Of a stretch of DNA of 23,401 nt, positions 8,073-15,432 are shown piece by piece. The notes beneath the pieces are model-generated. The model was not told the origin of the DNA and searched no databases. It saw only the letters and a program-made list of their open reading frames with translations. Position numbers and translations under genes: made by a program. Within the stretch, counting starts at the first letter, position 1. Each line of letters opens with the position of its first letter. The DNA is from Promethearchaeota archaeon (GTDB lineage: Archaea; Asgardarchaeota; Lokiarchaeia; Sigynarchaeales; SOKP01), in assembly GCA_019058515.1 (NCBI GenBank), contig JAHPYY010000018.1, positions 1-23,401 of the forward strand. The letters are read 5' to 3'.

Positions 8073-8756
8073 TTACCAAATCCCTGGGAGTAACCGATAT
8101 CGCGTTATTTGAGCGTATTCACTATAACCCTCAAGTTGTTGATGGAGCATTCTATCTTCAAAATACGTTCGAACCGTAATTGCGATTACGAGTCCACTAC
8201 AAGGTATCAAAGCTAAAAAGGAACCAAGAGCAAAACAATGGCAAATATATAAAATTATAACCGCTAAATACATAGGATGGCGAACTAATCTATATGGGCC
8301 AGTGGTAATGACTCTGTGATCGCGTTCTTTTTGAACCTCTACAATTGTAGAAAGAAAAGTATTTTCTCTGCTTACTAGGAAAAATAAGAATAAAGCGATC
8401 ATCATACCAATATAACCTATTATATTTATTACGAGGGGAATGTTGGACCATCTAAATCTAACTGCATCCAATCCGGGAATAATATATAATGCAATCATAC
8501 ATATACTTGCTAAGGTAGTTACTATTTTGTCCCAACTCTCGGTTGGTTTAGACTTAGTTCTCGCTTTTAACAATGAGGGGTCTTGTTTTTTTAGGTAGAT
8601 AAGATAAGAGCAAGAGAAACCAATCGCTATGACAATATAAATCCATCCTTGAAGCCAGAAGATTGTACCTGCAGGAATAAAGAGAGCTAAAGCTATAATG
8701 ATATATATTAAGACAAATTTTAACAAAGGATTTGGATCTTTACTTTCTTTAGGCAT
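8073..8756 (-). CDS. ICMT/PEMT-family membrane methyltransferase
   Basis: A 227-residue integral membrane protein with about five hydrophobic segments (near 11-32, 36-54, 78-95, 107-129 and 163-195). The family signature is clear: TTGPYRLVRHPMYLA (151-165), then FED (199-201), LEGYSEY (208-214) and RLLPGIW at the C-terminus. In this family (isoprenylcysteine carboxyl methyltransferases, phospholipid N-methyltransferases, NnrU-like proteins) the RHP and ED elements bind S-adenosylmethionine at the membrane face. The substrate cannot be told from sequence: prenyl-cysteine, lipid amine or other lipophile. It begins 41 bases after the DMT transporter gene on the same strand and is probably co-transcribed with it. 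Confidence 0.85.
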   Translation of the reverse strand: MPKESKDPNPLLKFVLIYIIIALALFIPAGTIFWLQGWIYIVIAIGFSCSYLIYLKKQDPSLLKARTKSKPTESWDKIVTTLASICMIALYIIPGLDAVRFRWSNIPLVINIIGYIGMMIALFLFFLVSRENTFLSTIVEVQKERDHRVITTGPYRLVRHPMYLAVIILYICHCFALGSFLALIPCSGLVIAITVRTYFEDRMLHQQLEGYSEYAQITRYRLLPGIW

Positions 8757-8797
8757 AATTTAGTCATACCTAAATAGTCAAGATCGAAATATAATAT

Positions 8798-9748
8798 TTA
8801 TTCGTAATTAATTAATATTACTGCAAGTACTACTATTATTCCTCCAATTATATTCATTGCTACGATAATTTCGTTTCTTTGAAAGATAAAAGATAGCAAT
8901 AAGGTGAGAAAAGGCTCTATGTAAAGAAACGAAGCAGCTTTACTTGATTCCAGTTCTCTTTGGGACTTATGCCATATATAATATCCTATTACATAACAAC
9001 CTAACCCAAGGTATAAAGCAGTTATAAGAACAATTGGATTAAGCAAATTTAGGAAAAAATTTTCTATTTGAAACGTGGCAATCAAAAATATTAACAATTC
9101 TATCGCTCCTAAATAAGAAATTATCTTTAGAAGGGTATAATATGAGATCTTTTTTGTTAATTGTTTGGATGCAATTGAAAATACAGCCCAGAGAATAGGA
9201 GTTGTTAAAGCAAGTATATATCCTATAAAATTAGGGGAACTGGGAAGTAAATTGCTAATATCACCTCCAGTAATTAGAAGAAAAGCTCCGACTGATGCTA
9301 ATGTAAAACCAAAAATCTTCAATTTTGTTAATTTTTCGTTAAAGAACAAAAGTGAAAAGACGGTTATAAGTATTGGAGCTAACAAACACACTAATAATGC
9401 TGGGAGCGAAGGTCCTATTAATTGAATCGATGTGTATTGGATGTAAAAAAACATGGAAACTCCAGTAAAACTCGAAATGAACAATAGGAACCAATCGCTT
9501 TTGTTTAATGTACTATGCGTTTCATTGCTTTCAACTTTTTTACTACTCACATTATTCCTTGAGCAAATTAAACTATAAAAATCTAAAACGATAAAGGATA
9601 TGGACGAGACGATAAATCTATAAAAAGCTAACGGTAATGGGTCGATGAAATCTTTGGTGGCAATATCTACAAAAACAAATGAAAACGACCAGATCGTAAT
9701 CATAACTAAAAGTAGTAGATATTGAATTGACTTAGATTTTGTTTTCAT
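8798..9748 (-). CDS. EamA/DMT-family transporter
   Basis: A 316-residue protein with about ten hydrophobic helices in two EamA repeats. The first half shows the YRFIVSS helix and the GPSLPALLVCLLAPILITV to FFNEKL segment; the second repeats the pattern with AASFLYIEPFLTLLLSFIFQRN. The length and ten-helix plan match drug/metabolite exporters and solute carriers of this superfamily. The substrate is unknown. It is the upstream gene of a pair with the methyltransferase, and diverges from the pseudo-GTPase gene across about 130 bases. Confidence 0.85.
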   Translation of the reverse strand: MKTKSKSIQYLLLLVMITIWSFSFVFVDIATKDFIDPLPLAFYRFIVSSISFIVLDFYSLICSRNNVSSKKVESNETHSTLNKSDWFLLFISSFTGVSMFFYIQYTSIQLIGPSLPALLVCLLAPILITVFSLLFFNEKLTKLKIFGFTLASVGAFLLITGGDISNLLPSSPNFIGYILALTTPILWAVFSIASKQLTKKISYYTLLKIISYLGAIELLIFLIATFQIENFFLNLLNPIVLITALYLGLGCYVIGYYIWHKSQRELESSKAASFLYIEPFLTLLLSFIFQRNEIIVAMNIIGGIIVVLAVILINYE

Positions 9749-9880
9749 AAGCGAGGATAAGTTAACGATGTAATTATTAATTAGATAATTATTTTAAAGT
9801 AAATAATATAAGTATTAAGGCTTAAATTGATATTATGGTTTAAACTAAAATTTAAGCGTATTAACTAAATTCTTAGCGGG

Positions 9881-10486
9881 ATGAAAAAAGTAAGCTTTAG
9901 CTTAAAAATAGGAATAATCGGAGCAAAGATCTCCCATAAGGAGATAATTCTTAATTACTTAAAGCAAAAAAGTCTAAGTTCAGATTCTATTACGGAAGAT
10001 TTTCGTCACGGGGAATTTTTCCTCCTTTTAGACGAAATTCCCTTTAAGCTAAAAGTATTCTCGTCCCTAAATTTTGAGGATATTCTAGAAAAAGTTTACG
10101 AAATTGAATCATTAGATGTCGTGCTACTTGTAGTAAACGCAACCGAAACGGTGAATAGTAGTGTGGTAAATAAGGACTTGTTTAATGATTTCAAAAAACA
10201 GTTTTATTTTGATGGAATTTCAGCATTAGTAGGAATACTTCCTGGTGAGAAATATGAAATAATAAACAACACCATCCTCCAAACACTCCAAGCTAATTTA
10301 GTACGAATTGCTAGGGAACTTGATCTTCTTTATTGTTATCTAATCAAAGATATCGATCCTGATATATCTCAGATTTTCGAAGCGATAGCAAACGATTATA
10401 GCTTTAAATTTAAGTTTTCCAGTCCAGAACTTTACGAATTCGCTAAAGCGTACGGAAATGAAGTCTTAAAACGAAATTCTCCCTAG
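9881..10486 (+). CDS. Ras-superfamily-like pseudo-GTPase
   Basis: A 201-residue protein that follows the order of a small GTPase fold while losing the nucleotide motifs. The first strand KIGIIG runs into G14-A-K-I-S-H-K-E21 where the P-loop GxxxxGK(S/T) should be, so the glycines and Ser/Thr are lost. The FKLKVFSSL strand (55-63) stands where the DxxG motif follows beta-3, with no Asp or Gly. VVLLVVNATE (80-89) matches the hydrophobic strand before the effector half. SALVGILPG (114-122) replaces the NKxD strand, and LLYCYLIKDIDPDISQIFEAI (149-169) replaces the SAK region and last helix. It would probably not bind GTP normally. There is no CaaX box or lipid-attachment Cys at the C-terminus. 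Asgard archaea carry many Ras-like GTPases, some of them degenerate. Fold assignment is inference from pattern. Confidence 0.55.
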   Translation: MKKVSFSLKIGIIGAKISHKEIILNYLKQKSLSSDSITEDFRHGEFFLLLDEIPFKLKVFSSLNFEDILEKVYEIESLDVVLLVVNATETVNSSVVNKDLFNDFKKQFYFDGISALVGILPGEKYEIINNTILQTLQANLVRIARELDLLYCYLIKDIDPDISQIFEAIANDYSFKFKFSSPELYEFAKAYGNEVLKRNSP

Positions 10487-10649
10487 TATAAATTGTTGTA
10501 ATTTAATAATCGTAACTTACTGATCATCGACTAAGAAAAAGGATTTAATATAAATGAAATAATAACAATATGTAGAGTTCTATATTTAACATTAATTAGA
10601 AAAAAAAACATTATCGAATCCTAAAAAAATAAAGAGTTGATATTTAAAA

Positions 10650-10847
10650 ATGGGAGAAGAATCCAGCGATAATATTCTTACTATCGAGAAACACGAAGGG
10701 CGTCGGATTTGTCCTAAGTGTGGCACCGATAGAGCTAATATGATACACGAGAGTATCGATAAAACCATCGTAATTAACGACTATCCAAAGATGTACGGCC
10801 ACAAGTACAAGTGCGGTGCTTGTGGAGCAGAATGGCGTGAGAAATAA
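10650..10847 (+). CDS. TFS/TFIIS-like C-terminal zinc ribbon protein
   Basis: A 65-residue protein made almost entirely of one zinc ribbon: C21-P-K-C24-G and C55-G-A-C58-G-A-E-W-R-E-K. CPKCG and KCxxCGxxWRE match the C-terminal ribbon of archaeal transcript-cleavage factor TFS and eukaryotic RPB9/TFIIS. The stretch between the knuckles (HESIDKTIVINDYPKMYGHK) lacks the acidic Asp-Glu pair that TFS inserts into the RNA polymerase active site, and the N-terminal ribbon of TFS is missing. It may bind RNA polymerase without stimulating cleavage, or be an unrelated zinc ribbon. It is flanked by about 160 bases upstream and a T-rich convergent spacer downstream. Confidence 0.65.
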   Translation: MGEESSDNILTIEKHEGRRICPKCGTDRANMIHESIDKTIVINDYPKMYGHKYKCGACGAEWREK

Positions 10848-10903
10848 GTTCTGGTTTAAAACTTAAAATAACTTGCTAATACTCTTAACCATCGCGACCT
10901 TAG

Positions 10904-10951
10904 TAATTTTATTAATTTTTTATTATACTCCTTTTATATTTTATTTTTTGC
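10904..10951 (+). terminator. T-rich convergent gene end
   Basis: A long T-rich stretch with several runs of five or six T lies about 60-100 bases after the zinc ribbon stop and before the 3' end of the convergent HdrD-like gene. It fits U-rich archaeal termination of the plus-strand transcript. Confidence 0.35.
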
Positions 10952-10983
10952 TTCCACTCTTCCTAGTTTAATGGAAATTAAAG

Positions 10984-12231
10984 CTAAATGAGATATAATT
11001 TCAAACCGAGAAAAGTGGCTAAGTCAATAACTTTAATCTGAGCGGTAGGTCCATCCTCATTTAGTTTGAGTGTGGGTTCGTTTATATAACAATTAAAGTG
11101 AGTAAGACATTTTGGACACGGTACAACTAAATACTCTGCTCCAGTTCGTATTGCCTCTTCTATTCTATTCCCTCTAAGAACGCGAGTATATTCGTTACAC
11201 CCTTTAAACGCTGAAACTCCACAACAAGAAGCGTCATCCCTTATATTTTCCATTTCAATTAACTTCACTCCGGGAATTTTACGTAATAGTTCTCTTGGCG
11301 CATTATAGAGTTTTCCTCCTAATCTACCTATACGGCACGCATCGTGGTAAGTCACTTTCACTTCGTTATCGTCGGGAAACCTTAGATTATCTAATAACTT
11401 ATTTTGTAAAACAAATTCTGAGAAATGACACACCTTAAAATCAAAATTTTCTACATAGTTAGGATAATCGATTTTCCAAGTACGATACCCTTCAGCACAT
11501 CCTACAATAACTTTTTTGACGCCTGCTTTTTTGTAGAGCTCTACATTATATTCTGCGAGCTTTTTAAAAGTCTCAACATTTCCTTCTCCCCATAAAGTAT
11601 CGTGGCCACAACACTTCTCATTGAGCACCACTGGAGCTATTCCAGCTTCGTTTAGCAGAGAAATTATCGAAACCGGAGAATTAATATAACGATTGTCGAA
11701 ATTATAAATAATGTCTTCCATTAACGGGACACAACCAACAAAGTATGCAATTTCGCCGCTTGTTCTAGTTTTTAAATGGTAATTATCGACGAACTCTAAT
11801 TTATTAGGGGGTTTCGGGTTTTCTATCATAAGTTTAGATATAATAGGGAACACTCCATCGTGCGTCTCGCATTGTTGCAGTTTATCTATTTCTGTGCCAT
11901 GATCTTTGAACAATTTGCGTAACTCGAGGATAAGTTCGGGTATTTTTACTCCTTGAGTTTCCTGAGTCATAGGACAATAGACAGTACATTGACCGCAAGT
12001 TAAGCATTGCCATATATCGTTACGCTCTATAACTTCTTCAATGGGCAAATAGGTGAGGTCGGCTATTAAATTCCTCGGTGAAAAGACTCCTAAATGAGAT
12101 AGTGGACACACATTTACACATTTGTTACAGTTATAACAGTAGTTAGCTGAAATTTTTACCCGTTCAACTAACTCTTTTGAGATTTCTTCTGAGTTATTTT
12201 CCTCAGCGTCATTATGAGTAGTTTCAGTCAT
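10984..12231 (-). CDS. HdrD-like iron-sulfur protein (two 4Fe-4S, two CCG domains)
   Basis: A 415-residue soluble protein with the heterodisulfide reductase D / GlpC plan. Two ferredoxin-type motifs (C32xxC35xxC38xxxC42 and C76xxC79xxC82xxxC86) bind two 4Fe-4S clusters. Two CCG domains follow. The second is complete: C299, C336-C337, C372-P-K-C375. The first has C167 and C207-C208, but the last pair reads C245-A-E-G248, so its fourth Cys is Gly. In the family a CCG domain carries the noncubane cluster that reduces the disulfide. It may form part of an Hdr-like, FAD-linked or membrane quinone/electron-bifurcating complex, but no HdrA, HdrE, hydrogenase or FAD-oxidase gene is next to it. It is a single gene, convergent with the zinc ribbon. 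Confidence 0.85.
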   Translation of the reverse strand: MTETTHNDAEENNSEEISKELVERVKISANYCYNCNKCVNVCPLSHLGVFSPRNLIADLTYLPIEEVIERNDIWQCLTCGQCTVYCPMTQETQGVKIPELILELRKLFKDHGTEIDKLQQCETHDGVFPIISKLMIENPKPPNKLEFVDNYHLKTRTSGEIAYFVGCVPLMEDIIYNFDNRYINSPVSIISLLNEAGIAPVVLNEKCCGHDTLWGEGNVETFKKLAEYNVELYKKAGVKKVIVGCAEGYRTWKIDYPNYVENFDFKVCHFSEFVLQNKLLDNLRFPDDNEVKVTYHDACRIGRLGGKLYNAPRELLRKIPGVKLIEMENIRDDASCCGVSAFKGCNEYTRVLRGNRIEEAIRTGAEYLVVPCPKCLTHFNCYINEPTLKLNEDGPTAQIKVIDLATFLGLKLYLI

Positions 12232-12474
12232 TATTACTTAATTTATTAGGATTATTAATTAGTTATATTAATTAGTTTTATTAAATCATTTTGTTTTAAA
12301 AATTAAGATAGTAATTATTCGATTCCTAAATAAAAAATGACACATTTTTCGGAAACATTATCAAATCCAATTCAATAAATACTAGGAAATAATTAAACTA
12401 CAAGGAAAATAACAAAAAAAATAAAAATAACAAATCCACAATATAATTAATTATCTTTATAATGGGTTCTCAAC

Positions 12475-12480
12475 AAGGAG
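12475..12480 (+). promoter_or_regulatory. Shine-Dalgarno of the 7TM gene
   Basis: AAGGAG lies 10 bases before the ATG at 12491. It supports that start over the in-frame ATG four codons later. Confidence 0.5.
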
Positions 12481-12490
12481 ACGAAAAAAT

Positions 12491-13216
12491 ATGCTCTTTC
12501 AAATGGATGCTACGAGATTTATCCAGATATATATACTTCAAGGTTCCCTTGTTCCTTTCTTTTTGTTCATAGTCTACAGAATTTTGAAACGAGATACGAA
12601 GCGACTTAACCTTATTTTCACAGGATTTTATATCTGTAATGTAATAGGATTAGTTCTAAATTTTATTTACGCGCCTATAACAAATGTCAATATTGTTTTA
12701 GTGTTATACTTTCTTACAATAGGATCATTTCTATTTTCAGGAATTTTCTTGTTAATATTTAACTTGATTTTACTGAAAAGCGAGAAAGTTATTAACACTC
12801 AGAAGCAGCTGATAATAATGGTAATATATGGCGTTGCTCTGTTTTTTATGATTATTTTTTATATTGTTCCTCCTCTTAAAGGTATAACAATTGATTCTGG
12901 AACGGGATGGAAACCTGTATGGTCGTGGCTATACTTTCTTTATTGCCTTATTGTAGTTGTATTAGGTGCAATTGCTCCATCATTATATTACGCTCGTATG
13001 ATTTATCGTAAGTTTGAAGATCTCATACTCAAGAAGAAGTGGCAGTACTTTATCGTTGGATCGGTTTGTATTTACACATTTTTAATCGGGACGCTCCTCT
13101 CGAATACGCTAAATATTCAAACCATCCGAACGATATGGAGCGTGTTAGCTTTCATTTTAGTGATCGCAGGGCCAATTTTAATCTATTACGGAGTAGGTAG
13201 ACAAATAGCAAGATAA
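12491..13216 (+). CDS. Seven-transmembrane orphan protein
   Basis: A 241-residue integral membrane protein with seven clear hydrophobic segments (about 11-30, 40-60, 66-94, 104-127, 143-167, 184-206 and 213-235). Loops 1 and 5 are Lys/Arg-rich (RILKRDTKR; RKFEDLILKKK), which places the N-terminus outside by the positive-inside rule. There is no rhodopsin-type lysine in the last helix and no catalytic motif I recognise. The plan resembles the stand-alone 7TM sensor modules often joined to histidine kinases, but no output domain is attached. It stands alone, followed by a T-tract. Confidence 0.7.
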   Translation: MLFQMDATRFIQIYILQGSLVPFFLFIVYRILKRDTKRLNLIFTGFYICNVIGLVLNFIYAPITNVNIVLVLYFLTIGSFLFSGIFLLIFNLILLKSEKVINTQKQLIIMVIYGVALFFMIIFYIVPPLKGITIDSGTGWKPVWSWLYFLYCLIVVVLGAIAPSLYYARMIYRKFEDLILKKKWQYFIVGSVCIYTFLIGTLLSNTLNIQTIRTIWSVLAFILVIAGPILIYYGVGRQIAR

Positions 13217-13219
13217 AAA

Positions 13220-13230
13220 TTCTATTTTTT
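13220..13230 (+). terminator. U-rich end of the 7TM gene
   Basis: A run of seven T (within TTCTATTTTTTTATTTCC) begins within 10 bases of the 7TM gene stop and is followed by further T-rich sequence. It fits an archaeal U-tract terminator. Confidence 0.35.
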
Positions 13231-13365
13231 TATTTCCTTAAATTTTATTTTTAAAGAAGTACATTATTTAAATAAGAATAATAAGCTTCGATCTATCTAT
13301 GGGTTTATCCATTCTATTCCTAACTCAATACAATCAACAGAGAATTAAATATTTTTTTAAAAACA

Positions 13366-13713
13366 ATGGCTGACGAACTAATTAGAGTTAGAGGTATCGG
13401 GCCAGCAGCGGCTGAAAAACTCAGTAAAGCGGGTGTGAATTCGATAGAACAATTAGCTAGCTCAAAACCCGAAGAACTCGCCTTTGTAAAGGGAATAGGG
13501 ATTAACTCCGCAAAAAGCATAATAAAAAACGCGCAAAAAATCATAAAACTCGAAGAAGGGTTGACTAAAGTTCTTGATAGCATAAAAGAGAACTTTTTTA
13601 AAAGTTGCCCTAAATGTGGGGGTTCAATGGACAAAAAGTACATAATTATAAGCCCCGAAAGGCGTATGCACGCGTTTCAATGTAGACTTTGTAAGTTTTA
13701 CCTGCCAAGTTAA
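13366..13713 (+). CDS. Helix-hairpin-helix plus zinc ribbon protein
   Basis: A 115-residue protein. Residues 5-60 carry two helix-hairpin-helix units, VRGIGPAAAEKL (8-19) and VKGIGINSAKSI (41-52), joined by NSIEQLASSKPEEL, as in the DNA-binding domains of RadA/Rad51 N-termini, RuvA and related proteins. A short helix (61-79) leads to a C-terminal zinc ribbon: C81-P-K-C84-G and C106-R-L-C109. It probably binds DNA without sequence preference through the GIG hairpins; the ribbon may contact a partner such as RNA polymerase or a nuclease. No catalytic domain is present. ATG 13366 is preceded by ATTAAATATT about 15-25 bases away, which would suit a leaderless message. Its 3' end is 7 bases from the convergent sirtuin gene. 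Confidence 0.8.
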   Translation: MADELIRVRGIGPAAAEKLSKAGVNSIEQLASSKPEELAFVKGIGINSAKSIIKNAQKIIKLEEGLTKVLDSIKENFFKSCPKCGGSMDKKYIIISPERRMHAFQCRLCKFYLPS

Positions 13714-13720
13714 TTTAGTA

Positions 13721-14485
13721 TTAATTCTCAGTTTTTTCCAAATTAGCAACCAATTCCGAAAGAATCTCTCCTGCGCTACCTTTAAGAAATATATCTGCTA
13801 ATTCGTCCATCATTGTATTATCCCGATTGACGAATATAACCTTTGCACCGTTTTGTTTGGCAATGCTGGGAACTAAATTAGCCGGGGACACAGTTAAAGA
13901 CGAACCAACCATTAACAAACAATCTGCTATGTAGCACTCGCTTATCGCTCCTTGAATAATACCGTTCGGGAGAGGTTCTCCAAAAAGTACCACATTAGGT
14001 TTGATGTAACCCCCGCATTCGCAAACGGGATACGCCATTGAAACCGTATCAACTTCATCGTATTTCATTTGTTTATTGCACCTAATGCACTTTAGCGTTC
14101 CGTAATCACCGTGAAGTTGATATATTCTTGCTCCCTTAGAGCCAGAGCCCGCTTTTTGGTGTAACATATCGACATTTTGAGTAATAACGGCTTTAACTTT
14201 CCCCATTTTTTCGAGATCAGCAATTGCGATATGAGCAAGGTTTGGTTGAGCGTTAGCAACTGTACCAGTCAAAGAATTATGCATTTTCCAAAAAAGAGAG
14301 GGATCTTGAATGAAGTAATGATAGCTAGCGTAAATATTAGGGTCAAACTTGCTCCATAATCCGTGTTCAGATCGGAAATCATCAATTCCCGATTCAGTTG
14401 AAATACCCGCACCCGTAAACACAACTATATACTTTGAATCTCTAACGATTTCTACGGCGTTGGAAAGAAGAGCTCTATCAATCAT
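13721..14485 (-). CDS. Sirtuin (Sir2 family NAD-dependent protein deacylase)
   Basis: A 254-residue single-domain sirtuin of normal length. NAD-binding G25-A-G-I-S-T-E-S-G-I-D-D-F-R (25-38) is followed by GLW (42-44), TQNVDMLH (102-109), QLHGDY with catalytic H125, zinc ligands C133xxC136 and C155-E-C157, NVVLFGEPLP (164-173), GSSLTVSP (194-201) and VNRD (219-222). The Pro usual in GIPxFR is Asp here, and the second zinc pair is CxC rather than CxxC. It removes acyl groups from lysine with NAD as co-substrate; likely targets are chromatin proteins or metabolic enzymes. It lies 54 bases downstream of the broken PIG-L gene on the same strand but has its own TATA-like box. Confidence 0.93.
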   Translation of the reverse strand: MIDRALLSNAVEIVRDSKYIVVFTGAGISTESGIDDFRSEHGLWSKFDPNIYASYHYFIQDPSLFWKMHNSLTGTVANAQPNLAHIAIADLEKMGKVKAVITQNVDMLHQKAGSGSKGARIYQLHGDYGTLKCIRCNKQMKYDEVDTVSMAYPVCECGGYIKPNVVLFGEPLPNGIIQGAISECYIADCLLMVGSSLTVSPANLVPSIAKQNGAKVIFVNRDNTMMDELADIFLKGSAGEILSELVANLEKTEN

Positions 14486-14507
14486 TGATCTATTAAAATG
14501 AGATCTT

Positions 14508-14520
14508 GTATAAATATTTA
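14508..14520 (-). promoter_or_regulatory. Candidate TATA box of the sirtuin gene
   Basis: The minus strand reads TAAATATTTATAC, centred about 29 bases before the sirtuin ATG. That spacing predicts a start of transcription at or just before the ATG, so the message would be nearly leaderless. Confidence 0.4.
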
Positions 14521-14539
14521 TGAAAAAGCTAAAATATGA

Positions 14540-15220
14540 TTAAAAATTGTGGTATTTACCAATATCGTTAAATTTGAAGATTGCATATTTAAATTTCTTT
14601 GTCGACTTTAAATAGCGGGTATAAAGTTTCCATTTGTTTTTTGTTCGCTTTTGGGATTGATAAATTTGAAGCCATTCTGTCAGTTTTTTGCGTAGTTCTT
14701 CAGAAATGTCGACTGTGATCTGTTTATATCCTGAATCCTTGTTGAATCTTCCATATTGGGGACCAAAATATACCCAGTATTCAATTGTGCTTAAATTTAA
14801 CTGTTTTGCGGCCCCAATTGCAATATCGTAGGTTACTTGATGGTCTTTGTGCAGGTTATTATCGCTTGGGATTAATAATCTATCCGCGTCCATTATAATT
14901 TGTTTAACTTTGCTTATCCCTTCATTCACAAAGTTTTGAGCTTCTGCGTCAGGAAATCGTAGGAGGTGTAAGTTTCCTTCTGGAAAGCCCAGAAATTCTA
15001 TGGTTTTTTTAGCATCATCCAATCTTTCTCTCGCAATTTTTTCCTCCGAAATCACCGATAACTCTTTAGCTTCTTCTCCTTTCGCTTTTTTGTAACACGC
15101 TCAACCGTCAGTAACCGTTACTACATGAATGTCGTGTCCTTGTTCAATCCAATCAAAAATAATTTGACCAGCTCCCATTAGGAGATCGTCAGGATGTGGC
15201 TCGAATATAACGATTTTCAA
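14540..15220 (-). pseudogene. PIG-L/LmbE-family N-deacetylase interrupted by in-frame TGA
   Basis: One continuous frame of 227 codons from a TTG at 15220 (KIVIFEPHPDDLLMGAG follows) to the stop at 14540, broken only by TGA at codon 40 (15101-15103). Zinc-binding H-P-D-D lies near residues 9-12 and the second metal element DNNLHKDH is downstream of the break, so both halves of the active site are kept. The family removes N-acetyl groups from sugars such as GlcNAc-inositol. Position 40 follows VTVTDG, and CGA (Arg) is one transition from TGA. A nonsense mutation, a base error in the assembly, or selenocysteine recoding would all give this picture. The 54 bases after the stop show no SECIS-like hairpin. 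If read as two frames, only the 171-residue C-terminal part (from GTG at 15055) would be annotated and it would lack HPDD. Confidence 0.75.
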
Positions 15221-15432
15221 GGCTAAAAATACTACATCGATTTAGTTTTTTCCTATTTTAATTCTGCACTTTTTGGCATTTTGAATTTATCTAATTTAAA
15301 TTAGGAGTTTAGCACAGGAAGGTAATTTTTCGAAAAAAGAAACTTTTAAGTATATCTACCTCTCTATTACAATTTATATCAATTTTTTGATACTTTGAAT
15401 TACACATAATAATTAATCAAAAGGGATTACAA

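Noticed and set aside
9165..9425. Plus-strand frame of 86 codons inside the DMT gene
   Set aside because: It is antisense to well-defined transmembrane helices of the transporter and lacks protein-like features.
14540..15055. A complete 171-residue deacetylase starting at GTG 15055
   Set aside because: It would lack the HPDD metal motif, which lies in the same frame upstream of the TGA; the interrupted 227-codon gene explains the sequence better.
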